Assembly: GCF_002079055.1 (NCBI RefSeq)
Contig: NC_047501.1
Coordinates: 310,001-374,000 of the forward strand
Source of the DNA: Saccharomyces paradoxus
Lineage: Eukaryota > Ascomycota > Saccharomycetes > Saccharomycetales > Saccharomycetaceae
Length of the DNA stretch: 64,000 nucleotides
Reading direction: 5' to 3'
A program made the position numbers and the translations under genes. A model generated the notes under the pieces. It did no database searches. It had not been told where the DNA came from and saw only the letters and a program-made list of their open reading frames with translations. Shown piece after piece: positions 35,413-44,084 of this stretch (position 1 is the stretch's first letter; each line of letters opens with the position of its first letter).

Positions 35413-35417
35413 GGTTT
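35413..35417. repeat. 5-bp target-site duplication, left copy
   Basis: GGTTT at 35413-35417 is repeated exactly at 35769-35773 on the other side of the sigma LTR. Ty3 makes 5-bp duplications. Confidence 0.85.
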
Positions 35418-35768
35418 TTTTGTATTACGGGCTCGACTAATACCGGATGTCTTGACAATCCTAAAGTCGTTTAGGAGAGTAACTTGTTGTCAGACTTATT
35501 AACGTGATTCACAGAATGTTACTTATCCTATATAATCTATATAAGATCTGAATCTAACTAAAGGGTGGAAGCGCGGAATCTCGGATCTAAACTAATCGTT
35601 CAGGTATTTATACGTTTGGTTAGTTTGGTTCATCTTAGGCAAGTAGGTTGCCTAGTATACTCAATCTTGTCTGTTTTGGAACTATTGTTTCGTACGTGTT
35701 TCATACATGTTTTATGTCTAGGTTGGTAAATCTAGTAATGCTGAGGTATCTCATTTTGAGATACAACA
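35418..35768 (-). mobile_element. Solo sigma LTR (Ty3)
   Basis: A 351-bp solo LTR of the Ty3 (gypsy-type) family, matched from memory to the sigma consensus. On the minus strand it starts TGTTGTATCTCAAAATGAGA and runs through the sigma landmark TTAGTTTAGATCCGAGATTC to an end in GAGCCCGTAATAC. Flanking GGTTT copies form the expected 5-bp duplication. It ends 16 bp from the mature 5' end of the tRNA-Thr gene, exactly where Ty3 integrates at Pol III start sites. A TGAAACA pheromone-response-like heptamer (minus strand, 35703-35697) lies inside, as is usual for sigma. Internal coding sequence is gone, presumably by LTR-LTR recombination. It looks whole as an LTR and moderately old. Confidence 0.95.
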
Positions 35769-35773
35769 GGTTT

Positions 35774-36267
35774 TCTTTCATGCTGAGAATCTCATAACAG
35801 CAGAAACAAGAATCACCAAGTCTCAGCTGACATATTACAATTATTGAAAAAAGCGATCCCAATCAACATATACAAATAGCAGCATGTTATGAAGCCACAA
35901 TACAGAAGTGGACACATAAAATAGAACAACAAGAGCTAGTTGAAATGTCATATCGTGCTGATTTTTGGAAGCAACCAATAATCGGTCCAAAAAAGAGTGG
36001 ATAAAAAAATCAGCACACTGCATCTCAGCAGCCCTTATATTTTGAACACCATAAATCCTTCAGCCATTTATTATCCAACAGTACGTTTTATCTTGTGTTT
36101 TCCAAGCACTATGGGCTGAAAATGTCTCGCTTTTTACATAATAAATTAAACGACGTCCCCTTTCTCCTGTTTTTTATGCCACTACAAGAAATGCAGAAAA
36201 AGAAAACAATAGAAAAGAGAGTGACAAAAATATTGATTGAAAAGTCGAAAAGTAAATATTTCTAGTA
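35774..36267. other. Spacer upstream of the YOR012W-type gene
   Basis: A 494-bp spacer from the LTR's right flank to the next ATG. One STRE core CCCCT at 36157-36161 is 107 bp before the ATG. A 60-codon minus frame is not credible. Confidence 0.4.
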
Positions 36268-36945
36268 ATGGTAGCATCATCAAATGCTGAAGAATCCTCT
36301 TTGGCGGTGAACTTGACAAACGATGTAGAGAAAGCTTCGAAAACTTTGTTCAAGGCATTTGAAAAGTCATATGCTAATGACTACCTGATGAAAAAGTTTT
36401 TCCATATCCCGATTACTGAAAAAGTTTCAAGAGCAAGAATAAATGCAATGATACATTACTACACGACGTGCTATCATGACCTTGATGGTGAAATTGCTGA
36501 GGCAAATGACTTCGATGCAGTCGCAATATGGAGCCGCCCTGGGTGCCACTTGCCCGCCACACTATCTGACGACGAGTCCTTCAATAAGATTTTCTTTGAC
36601 GATTTGACTGAGAGGAAACATGAAGTCATGCCTGGGGGAATGGACTATTACTACCTTTATGCCATTGGGAAAGATCCTAGGCATCCCGAAATTAGAGGTT
36701 CAGTCAGAAAAATACTCGAAGAATACAAACTTAAGGCAGACAAGGGCAATTGCGCCCTTGCTCTCGAGGCTATTTCGGAACATGCAAGGTCTGTCTACGA
36801 ATATTTCGGTTTCAGGACCTATCTAGTGTTCCAGTTCGGGGTTGGAGAAGTGAACTCCAAAGGAGAACCAGACCCACAGGGGAAGGGGTTCACGGCCTAT
36901 TTGATGCTTTACCACAAAGACGCGGATACCATCTTTCACGCCTGA
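36268..36945 (+). CDS. YOR012W: GNAT-like acetyltransferase family protein (YOR012W locus, full-length form)
   Basis: A 225-residue protein of unknown function at the YOR012W/YOR013W position. Two features suggest a GCN5-related N-acetyltransferase fold. There is an early conserved-looking region with an AIWSRPG motif near residue 91 (fungal GNATs often have AxWxPPG here). The C-terminal half has YLYAIGKDPRHPEIRGSVRK, where motif A would be, and LEAISEHARSVYEYFGFRT, very like the motif B pattern LEAS-x4-VYE-x-x-GF. The usual glycine-rich Q/R-x-x-G-x-G/A loop is present only as IRGSV, so CoA binding may be altered. From memory the S. cerevisiae reference carries only a 137-codon ORF here plus an overlapping dubious one; here the frame is intact. 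Substrate unknown. Confidence 0.75.
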   Translation: MVASSNAEESSLAVNLTNDVEKASKTLFKAFEKSYANDYLMKKFFHIPITEKVSRARINAMIHYYTTCYHDLDGEIAEANDFDAVAIWSRPGCHLPATLSDDESFNKIFFDDLTERKHEVMPGGMDYYYLYAIGKDPRHPEIRGSVRKILEEYKLKADKGNCALALEAISEHARSVYEYFGFRTYLVFQFGVGEVNSKGEPDPQGKGFTAYLMLYHKDADTIFHA

Positions 36946-37399
36946 TTATCCTCTAAAATTTTTTATAGACTTTTATTGTATGTATGAAGCATATAGCAAC
37001 GATAAAACTGAAGCGGGCATTTTCACCGGGTCACAGCCCCCTATCCCGGCTGGCGAGGAAGGAAAAAAAAAGTATCAGACAACTGCTTATTAAAGAGTAT
37101 GCGAAACTACTTTTTGTTTTCTATTTCAATTGATAGTTATGTCAATACGTCTCGTTTCTTCATTGACAAACTCTTCATTTCAAGGATAAACCATCATCAC
37201 CGTAAATAGTTTGGGTTGCATTTCCTTCCCCCCTCGATTTTGCTTTTTTTTTCCTTTTTTGTTAGATAAAAATACAGACCGTTCTCCATATACCTTTCCA
37301 CCCCAATACAGTCTTTATCTGGCTTTTTTATTTCGTATAAAAGTTATACTTATTGAAGACCAATAGGCACGTGCTATTTCCAAACGACCACTGTTCAAT
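36946..37399. other. RTS1 promoter spacer
   Basis: A 454-bp spacer with a GC-rich patch (37028-37062) holding CCGGGT and CCCGGC, and long pyrimidine runs near 37225-37260. A TATAAAAG-type TATA element is at about 37336-37343. No gene is visible. Confidence 0.45.
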
Positions 37400-39676
37400 A
37401 TGATGCGTGGTTTCAAGCAAAGATTGATAAAGAAGACCACCGGGTCCTCTTCTTCTTCAAGTAGTAAAAAGAAGGACAAAGAGAAGGAAAAAGAGAAAAG
37501 TTCTACTACCGCATCCACGACAAAGAAGCCCGTTTCGGTCAGTAGCTCTTCCCATGGCACTACTCACAGCACCACCAACAGTACCGGATCAAAGTCTACA
37601 ACTGAAAAGGGCAAGGCATCCGGTAGCGTTCCCTCGCAAGGCAAGCATCATGGTAGCTCTAATTCGAAAACAAAAACAACAACAACTCCTTCTTCCAGCA
37701 GCAGCAGCAGCAGCAGAAGCTCAAGCGTCAGTCGCTCCGGTTCAAACTCCACAAAGAAAACAAGTTCAAGAAAAGGGCAAGAACAGACCAAACAATCGCA
37801 ACAGCCATCACAATCTCAGAAACAAGGATCCTCTTCATCTTCTACCGCTGTCGTGAATCCTACTCCAGTACTTACTGTTACTAAGGACGACAGAAGCACG
37901 TCTAGTGAAGACCATGCACATCCTACATTGCTGGGCGCGGTATCTGCTGTTCCATCATCTCCCATTTCGAGTGCTCCAGGTACAGTAGTCTCTTCCGATG
38001 TTGAAAATGGTAATAGTAACAACAATAATGTGAACATTAATAACGGTAATACCCAGGATGCAAACCACGCTTCCTCGCAAAGTATTGACATTCCGAGATC
38101 ATCACACTCATTTGAGAGGCTACCAACACCCACAAAACTTAACCCTGATACTGATTTAGAGTTAATTAAGACACCTCAACGCCATTCTTCATCTAGATTC
38201 GAGCCCTCTAGATATACGCCATTAACGAAGTTGCCCAATTTCAATGAGGTTTCTCCGGAAGAAAGAATCCCCTTGTTCATTGCTAAAGTTGATCAGTGTA
38301 ACACTATGTTTGACTTTAATGATCCAAGTTTCGACATTCAAGGTAAAGAAATCAAAAGAAGCACTTTGGATGAACTAATAGAATTTCTTGTGACAAATAG
38401 ATTTACTTACACAAATGAAATGTACGCCCATGTGGTGAACATGTTCAAAGTAAATTTATTCAGACCGATTCCGCCTCCAGTAAATCCGGTTGGCGATATT
38501 TATGACCCAGATGAGGATGAACCTGTTAACGAATTAGCCTGGCCCCATATGCAGGCAGTTTATGAATTTTTTCTAAGATTTGTGGAAAGTCCTGATTTCA
38601 ACCACCAAATTGCTAAACAATATATTGATCAGGACTTCATTTTAAAATTACTAGAATTATTTGATAGCGAGGATATCAGAGAAAGGGATTGCTTGAAAAC
38701 TACATTGCATAGGATATACGGGAAGTTCTTATCATTAAGAAGCTTTATTCGTCGGTCAATGAATAATATTTTTTTGCAATTTATTTATGAAACTGAGAAG
38801 TTTAACGGTGTGGCCGAACTGTTAGAAATCTTGGGTTCAATAATTAATGGGTTTGCACTTCCATTAAAGGAGGAGCACAAAGTTTTCTTGGTGAGAATAT
38901 TGATACCATTACACAAGGTCCGTTGTTTATCATTATACCACCCGCAATTGGCTTACTGTATCGTCCAATTTCTCGAAAAAGATCCTTTATTAACCGAAGA
39001 GGTAGTTATGGGCTTATTGCGTTATTGGCCGAAAATAAATTCTACAAAGGAGATAATGTTTCTAAATGAAATCGAGGATATATTTGAAGTGATCGAACCG
39101 TTGGAATTTATCAAAGTCGAAGTTCCATTGTTTGTTCAATTAGCTAAGTGTATTTCTTCTCCACATTTCCAAGTGGCAGAAAAGGTTTTAAGTTATTGGA
39201 ATAATGAATATTTCTTAAACTTATGTATCGAAAATGCCGAAGTCATCCTACCCATTATATTTCCTGCATTATATGAATTAACTTCTCAGTTAGAGCTAGA
39301 TACAGCAAATGGTGAAGATAGCATTTCAGACCCTTACATGCTTGTTGAGCAAGCAATTAATTCTGGTTCGTGGAATAGGGCAATTCATGCTATGGCATTC
39401 AAAGCACTGAAAATTTTTCTGGAAACAAACCCGGTGTTGTACGAAAACTGTAATGCATTGTACTTATCAAGTGTAAAAGAAACACAACAGCGTAAAGTGC
39501 AACGTGAAGAAAATTGGAGCAAACTTGAAGAATATGTAAAGAGTCTAAGGATTAACAACGATAAAGACCAATATACAACCAAAAACCCAGACTCGAGAAA
39601 CAGTTTTAACACAGGAAATGAGAATAACACGCTAAATGAAGAAAATGAAAATGATTGTGACAGCGAGATACAGTGA
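37400..39676 (+). CDS. RTS1: Rts1, B56-type regulatory subunit of protein phosphatase 2A
   Basis: Targets PP2A to centromeres (shugoshin-bound cohesin protection), septins and bud-neck substrates, and helps control cell size. It is 758 residues. The first 245 are a low-complexity, phosphorylatable region rich in Ser, Thr, Lys and Gln, with an Asn run; part comes from an AGC repeat near 37697-37716. The B56 HEAT-like domain (about 255-690) is nearly invariant, with [57 protein letters not shown] and [16 protein letters not shown]. The C-terminus is acidic and Asn-rich. Two ATGs are in tandem at the start (MMRGF), as in S. cerevisiae. Confidence 0.98.
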   Translation: MMRGFKQRLIKKTTGSSSSSSSKKKDKEKEKEKSSTTASTTKKPVSVSSSSHGTTHSTTNSTGSKSTTEKGKASGSVPSQGKHHGSSNSKTKTTTTPSSSSSSSSRSSSVSRSGSNSTKKTSSRKGQEQTKQSQQPSQSQKQGSSSSSTAVVNPTPVLTVTKDDRSTSSEDHAHPTLLGAVSAVPSSPISSAPGTVVSSDVENGNSNNNNVNINNGNTQDANHASSQSIDIPRSSHSFERLPTPTKLNPDTDLELIKTPQRHSSSRFEPSRYTPLTKLPNFNEVSPEERIPLFIAKVDQCNTMFDFNDPSFDIQGKEIKRSTLDELIEFLVTNRFTYTNEMYAHVVNMFKVNLFRPIPPPVNPVGDIYDPDEDEPVNELAWPHMQAVYEFFLRFVESPDFNHQIAKQYIDQDFILKLLELFDSEDIRERDCLKTTLHRIYGKFLSLRSFIRRSMNNIFLQFIYETEKFNGVAELLEILGSIINGFALPLKEEHKVFLVRILIPLHKVRCLSLYHPQLAYCIVQFLEKDPLLTEEVVMGLLRYWPKINSTKEIMFLNEIEDIFEVIEPLEFIKVEVPLFVQLAKCISSPHFQVAEKVLSYWNNEYFLNLCIENAEVILPIIFPALYELTSQLELDTANGEDSISDPYMLVEQAINSGSWNRAIHAMAFKALKIFLETNPVLYENCNALYLSSVKETQQRKVQREENWSKLEEYVKSLRINNDKDQYTTKNPDSRNSFNTGNENNTLNEENENDCDSEIQ

Positions 39677-40193
39677 AATCACAACCTATTAAAAAAACTC
39701 GAAGAAATGAGCAAGTTTAGAGCGTACTAAATTTTAGAAGTGCAGCGTATAGGAAGAGAGCATAGGATTAGTAACGGATGGCGTCCACTTGTTGAAGAAG
39801 TTGAAGGTAGAACCTCCGAATATTCGAACAAAACTAGAACAAGGATAAGTCAGTTGGATAATGGTTACTTGCGAGACTGAGTAAAGGTGTTTCTTTATCA
39901 TTATTTGAGCAATTTTCAATCGATATGTCTTCTTTCATTATTTTCTATACTTTTCTCCAAATATATCTTCATTTTTTCTTTTCGCTTGCCCTTTTCTTCT
40001 ACCTTTCCTTATTTAATTTGCACTCCATCCTTTCCCGTAAATCTTGCCTTTCTATTCTTGGGTATTGAAAACTAAAATATTAAGGTATGTCATAAATAAT
40101 TAAATATCAAAAAAATAGGATCATGATACAAAAAAAAGAAACGCTTCTTCCTTAGCACAGCTATTTCAACAATTGTAAAAGCTTGAAAGCAGC
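39677..40193. other. Convergent spacer RTS1/ERP4
   Basis: A 517-bp spacer. A hydrophobic 62-codon plus frame (39887-40075) reads as pyrimidine-rich DNA. From memory a dubious ORF (YOR015W) is annotated here in S. cerevisiae; I do not call it. Confidence 0.45.
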
Positions 40194-40817
40194 CTATACG
40201 TAGTTTTTTTGACGACCGGTAAAAAAGAACTGAATAATCAAAGCCTGCACTATACTGATACCGACCATTACTCCCATAATTAGTAATGATAGCCACGTTA
40301 ATCTTGACTCAGTAGAACTCACAGTATACATGTTTCTCCATTCTCTAGCTCTCAGATAATCCATCGTTTTGGTGATCTTATTCAGGTTTCTATCAATTTC
40401 CTCAATGGCGTTATTTGCGATGATATCCTCCTTCCTTTCATGGGAAGAAACGATCTCCTTTTCCTTTTCCAAGGTAATTTCAACTTTCTTTGGGGAAGTG
40501 CCGTAGTTATTACTCAAACAGAACGTGTACTTACCTATGCCAAATGATTTCAGTAGAAAATCGGAATGCTTCTTCTGTCTTTCAGTAACGATGACAGAGC
40601 CATCAGGGGCGGTAATATCGAAATCTATCTCGAAGTTCCCACCTGTCAGAACTTGGTAACTGACCACAAGGACATCTTCGTCAGAGGACAAATCATAGTA
40701 AAGACATTCTTTGGTAAAAGCAGGTAAAGATATGCCTACAGGAGCATAATTAGAGGAGAATGCATGAGCTAACAAAGATGAACTAAGCAAAATCGCAATC
40801 AAAGTAAAAACACGCAT
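40194..40817 (-). CDS. ERP4: Erp4, p24-family COPII/COPI cargo protein
   Basis: Type I membrane protein of the p24 family that cycles between ER and Golgi in COPII and COPI vesicles. The 207-residue protein has a signal peptide (MRVFTLIAILLSSSLLAHA) and a luminal GOLD domain (about 20-118) with the two family cysteines (in TKECLYY and YTFCLSNN). A coiled-coil stem follows (about 130-170, EEIDRNLNKITKTMDYLRAR), then one transmembrane helix (about 178-198) and a short cytoplasmic tail FFFTGRQKNYV with an FF transport signal. The frame extends 15 codons above the chosen ATG at 40817; that ATG starts the signal peptide. Divergent from PET127. Confidence 0.96.
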   Translation of the reverse strand: MRVFTLIAILLSSSLLAHAFSSNYAPVGISLPAFTKECLYYDLSSDEDVLVVSYQVLTGGNFEIDFDITAPDGSVIVTERQKKHSDFLLKSFGIGKYTFCLSNNYGTSPKKVEITLEKEKEIVSSHERKEDIIANNAIEEIDRNLNKITKTMDYLRAREWRNMYTVSSTESRLTWLSLLIMGVMVGISIVQALIIQFFFTGRQKNYV

Positions 40818-41143
40818 AATTCCCAGCGGTGATTGAGAAAAGATATTTACAAAATACTTCACTAGCCCTGATGGAATTACTTGAAAAGGAGCTGAGAAAA
40901 CGTCTTCAGCGTGGAGAAAGGTCCCCCAAACAGAAAGCTTAGACCTTTAATCGCTCATCCTTGAACATATCACGTCAAAAAACAAGAAATAGTAAAAAAA
41001 AAAAAAGTAGCCCATAGTAAAGCGCGTTTCCGTCAAATGCCGTTGGTTAATAAAGAAACAGATATGTGAAGAAATGACATAAACGGAGCACTGCAGAAAG
41101 CACGAAAAAGAGCTAAGCTGTCCTTGATACCTTTATTTTAACG
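40818..41143. other. Divergent promoter ERP4/PET127
   Basis: A 326-bp divergent promoter with a 13-bp A run at 40994-41006. No recognised factor site by eye. Confidence 0.4.
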
Positions 41144-43552
41144 ATGAGGCTCTACAACTGTAGATTCCTGTCCAGATGTTTTCCTGTTGAACCTTGCAGC
41201 ATAAGTAGCGCCGCTAAGAGCTGCTATAAGCGATCGATTTACCACTCCAGCGCTGCTCTCACAAATGCTACCAATGGAAGAGAGACGCCTAACAAACTAC
41301 ATTCAGATCTGCATAGCGCTTTGGAGATGGTCGATGAAATATACGACACGAATTCTACGGCAGAGGACGTTGGAAACAAGGACAAGGGTGGTCGACAAAA
41401 GTATACGGAAGAAATGGACAAGGCGATTAATCTGCTAAAAACAAATATAAAGAAGGAGTGTAGACATGATAAATATTTGGAGCACACAAGAGTAAGAATG
41501 CATCCCACTAGCAGAAATTATCCTACTAGGAGAACGTATCCCACTAGGAGAACGTATCCCGCTAGTAAAACATATCCCGCTAGCAGTTCATACACTTTTC
41601 GGATAAATGTCCAAAAGATCAAGCACGCATTAGTACGTTACAATCAAGATGGAGGTCGAGGAGACGACCAGAAGCCTCCTAGAATAGGTCATGGATTAAC
41701 GAGGGTGTTATATCAACCATTATCGTTACAAAAATTGAGGGATAACAGAAGCAGAATGTATAACTTTGACCCTGCTGTGGAAAATATCAATCCAGGGTAT
41801 CTGGAAAGAAAAAGTGAAAAAGACGTGAATACTGATTCCTCTGGGGAAGGACAAGCCGAGCCAATATTTATCACACCCCACAAAGATGAATCTCTGTTGA
41901 AGGTTGCCAAAGAACATAAAAAGAAGTACATATCTTCATCAAGCTCTATGACCTCTGTACTTTCTCAGTTACACTACCTATTATCCAATTTTAGAAGATT
42001 GAATATCATTGACTCTTCGATATCGAAGAATTTTCCTCAAAAAAACTGCAACTATTCGGAAAGTGCATATTTCCCCTCAGCAGTCATTCTGAGGAAGAAG
42101 AGAAATGGCATTTGTTCCATTGATTCAGATAGAAGTCTGGATAGAGAAATCGTCCTCTCTGTATTAGGACATTATCTTGAAGACTTCCTGACGGAAAAGT
42201 CTTTGAATAGTTCGAAAAGTGAGAACTATCATTATTCTAGCATAGACGAATTCATTGTGCGCTCTCAATTGGACGCCTACGACCCGAATCTACCTGGAAC
42301 CGGTGTATTTGATCTAAAGACAAGAGCAGTTTCTGCGATAAGGTACGACTTATCGCATGTAGAGAATAATAACAATCGAACTGGATATGAGATAGATAAG
42401 GTTTATGGGGAATTTGAGTCACTGGAAAGAGAATATTTTGAGCTAATAAGGTCTGCTCTTTTAAAGTATTCGCTGCAAGCTAGACTTGGCAAAATGGATG
42501 GTATTTTCGTTGCGTATCACAATATTTCTAAGATGTTTGGATTCCAATATCTACCTTTGGATGAATTAGATTACATAATTCATTCTTCGTATAACAGCAG
42601 ATTCGATAGTTTATTGGAGCAGAAGAATGAAATCATAAAGGGAATATATGGTGAGGAGGACTACATTCTACACTATGACAGGGACGATAGGAAGATTGCT
42701 TGCTTGGTGGCTAATAGAGAATTTAAGATGTCCATGAACTTGTTCAGTAATATCTTGAAACACGTTGAGCAGTTACTGAACTCAAGTAGTACGAAATGGG
42801 AAAAATGCAAAATAATGCTTAAAACCGAAGTTGAAGAAAAACAGTCCAAAAATGGCCGCTTCTTCAACGAACCGGTGCTAAATATTGTAGCACTACCGTT
42901 GTCATCAGAATACGAAGATAAGTCGCTATTGGTAAAGGACACTTCGAACGAACAATTAACAAAGGAGCTAAAAAACCTTCGCTCATATAACGAAAATCTT
43001 CTGGAAGGGAGCCTGAATTCCTTAATTGGCTTCAAAGTAAACGTCAAGCACTTCTACCACCACCATCCTAATACTACGCACGTACCCGCCTTTGCTTCAA
43101 AAAAGAATGATATTCTCGACACCGAAGCTCGTAAATATATTTCCGACGTGATGAAACGAGACTGGTACAAAGATATACCATCTACACAGACTCCAAACTT
43201 TTTCCACGCGTCCGATATTTCCACTTGGGAGGTGAACTCTACCTTCACAGATATTATTGACAAGCGAGCTTTACGACAATTATACTTAAAATATCTGGAT
43301 GTTAAGTTAAATGCGTTGAAAAATCAAGTCATCACACGCCAGAAACCCGATATATCTAAAAAGGACGAAATTATAAATCGAATCAAATCATTACGAACCC
43401 GCAGGGATCACCATGATAGTGGAAGTAGCAAAAGATCTTCTAATTTTGGCCCTACGCGACTACAAATAAAATTGCGCGCATATGCTAAAAAGGGTGCTCT
43501 TCGAAGGAAGCTATTGGAAGGAGCAACAAGTTCCATGTCTAAAAGTCAGTAA
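41144..43552 (+). CDS. PET127: Pet127, mitochondrial RNA 5'-end processing factor
   Basis: Mitochondrial membrane-associated protein needed for 5' trimming and stability of mitochondrial mRNAs and the RPM1 RNA, working with the Suv3-Dss1 degradosome and Rpo41. It is 802 residues. The N-terminus is rich in Arg, Cys and Ser without acidic residues, a matrix-targeting signal. A hexapeptide repeat region (about residues 121-150, TYPTRR/TYPASK units) is entered separately. The Pet127 core (about 190-720) includes RIGHGLTRVLYQPL, DAYDPNLPGTGVFDLKTRA and GKMDGIFVAYHN. This core is related to the PD-(D/E)xK nuclease fold, and the D-x-n-FDLKTR segment fits that pattern (inference). The C-terminus is basic. 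Confidence 0.96.
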   Translation: MRLYNCRFLSRCFPVEPCSISSAAKSCYKRSIYHSSAALTNATNGRETPNKLHSDLHSALEMVDEIYDTNSTAEDVGNKDKGGRQKYTEEMDKAINLLKTNIKKECRHDKYLEHTRVRMHPTSRNYPTRRTYPTRRTYPASKTYPASSSYTFRINVQKIKHALVRYNQDGGRGDDQKPPRIGHGLTRVLYQPLSLQKLRDNRSRMYNFDPAVENINPGYLERKSEKDVNTDSSGEGQAEPIFITPHKDESLLKVAKEHKKKYISSSSSMTSVLSQLHYLLSNFRRLNIIDSSISKNFPQKNCNYSESAYFPSAVILRKKRNGICSIDSDRSLDREIVLSVLGHYLEDFLTEKSLNSSKSENYHYSSIDEFIVRSQLDAYDPNLPGTGVFDLKTRAVSAIRYDLSHVENNNNRTGYEIDKVYGEFESLEREYFELIRSALLKYSLQARLGKMDGIFVAYHNISKMFGFQYLPLDELDYIIHSSYNSRFDSLLEQKNEIIKGIYGEEDYILHYDRDDRKIACLVANREFKMSMNLFSNILKHVEQLLNSSSTKWEKCKIMLKTEVEEKQSKNGRFFNEPVLNIVALPLSSEYEDKSLLVKDTSNEQLTKELKNLRSYNENLLEGSLNSLIGFKVNVKHFYHHHPNTTHVPAFASKKNDILDTEARKYISDVMKRDWYKDIPSTQTPNFFHASDISTWEVNSTFTDIIDKRALRQLYLKYLDVKLNALKNQVITRQKPDISKKDEIINRIKSLRTRRDHHDSGSSKRSSNFGPTRLQIKLRAYAKKGALRRKLLEGATSSMSKSQ
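41504..41593 (+). repeat. 18-bp minisatellite inside PET127 (five copies)
   Basis: Five consecutive 18-bp units (41504, 41522, 41540, 41558, 41576) of the type CCCACTAGGAGAACGTAT. They encode the hexapeptides PTSRNY, PTRRTY, PTRRTY, PASKTY and PASSSY. Units two and three differ at one base. The repeat keeps the frame. Confidence 0.95.
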
Positions 43553-44084
43553 CTAGCATTGGCAATCTCATGTGAAAGAGCTAGTTCGTCACTTTAATGA
43601 TTTCACTCACAACTTTTGACTCATGTAATTATTCTATATTCCTATAGATACCTCCATATAATGCATTACTCTTGTAATTATAATACACCTTAATTAAAAA
43701 ATACTCTCAAGAAAAGTCGATTCTTTTGATCATATTTTATTATTAATAATGAAGTTAAAATAAAGTTACCTAGGCTTCAATAAACAACTTAGTTGCGACG
43801 ACTGAAAACTATACATAAAATTCTTACTGGTAATATCTAACCCTAGGAAATGACGGCTCCGGTAAAATCTGAGAGGTTTTCTATTCACTGTAGTTACAAC
43901 TTATTTTGTATGGCTGGCCTCTTGCAATTTTCAGCTTTTTTTCATTAAGCGAAAAAAACAGAACAGGGGTCCCCTATTCAAAATATAGACGTCAAAGAGA
44001 TGCAGATGTGAAACTGATAACAACTACACAGAAATCATCGCGATTTCATTAAACCATTCGCTTCTCTTTCCTCTATAAATAATA
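43553..44084. other. Spacer PET127-ROD1
   Basis: A 532-bp spacer with the ROD1 promoter. GGGGTCCCC, a small palindrome, is at 43967-43975. No gene is visible. Confidence 0.45.
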
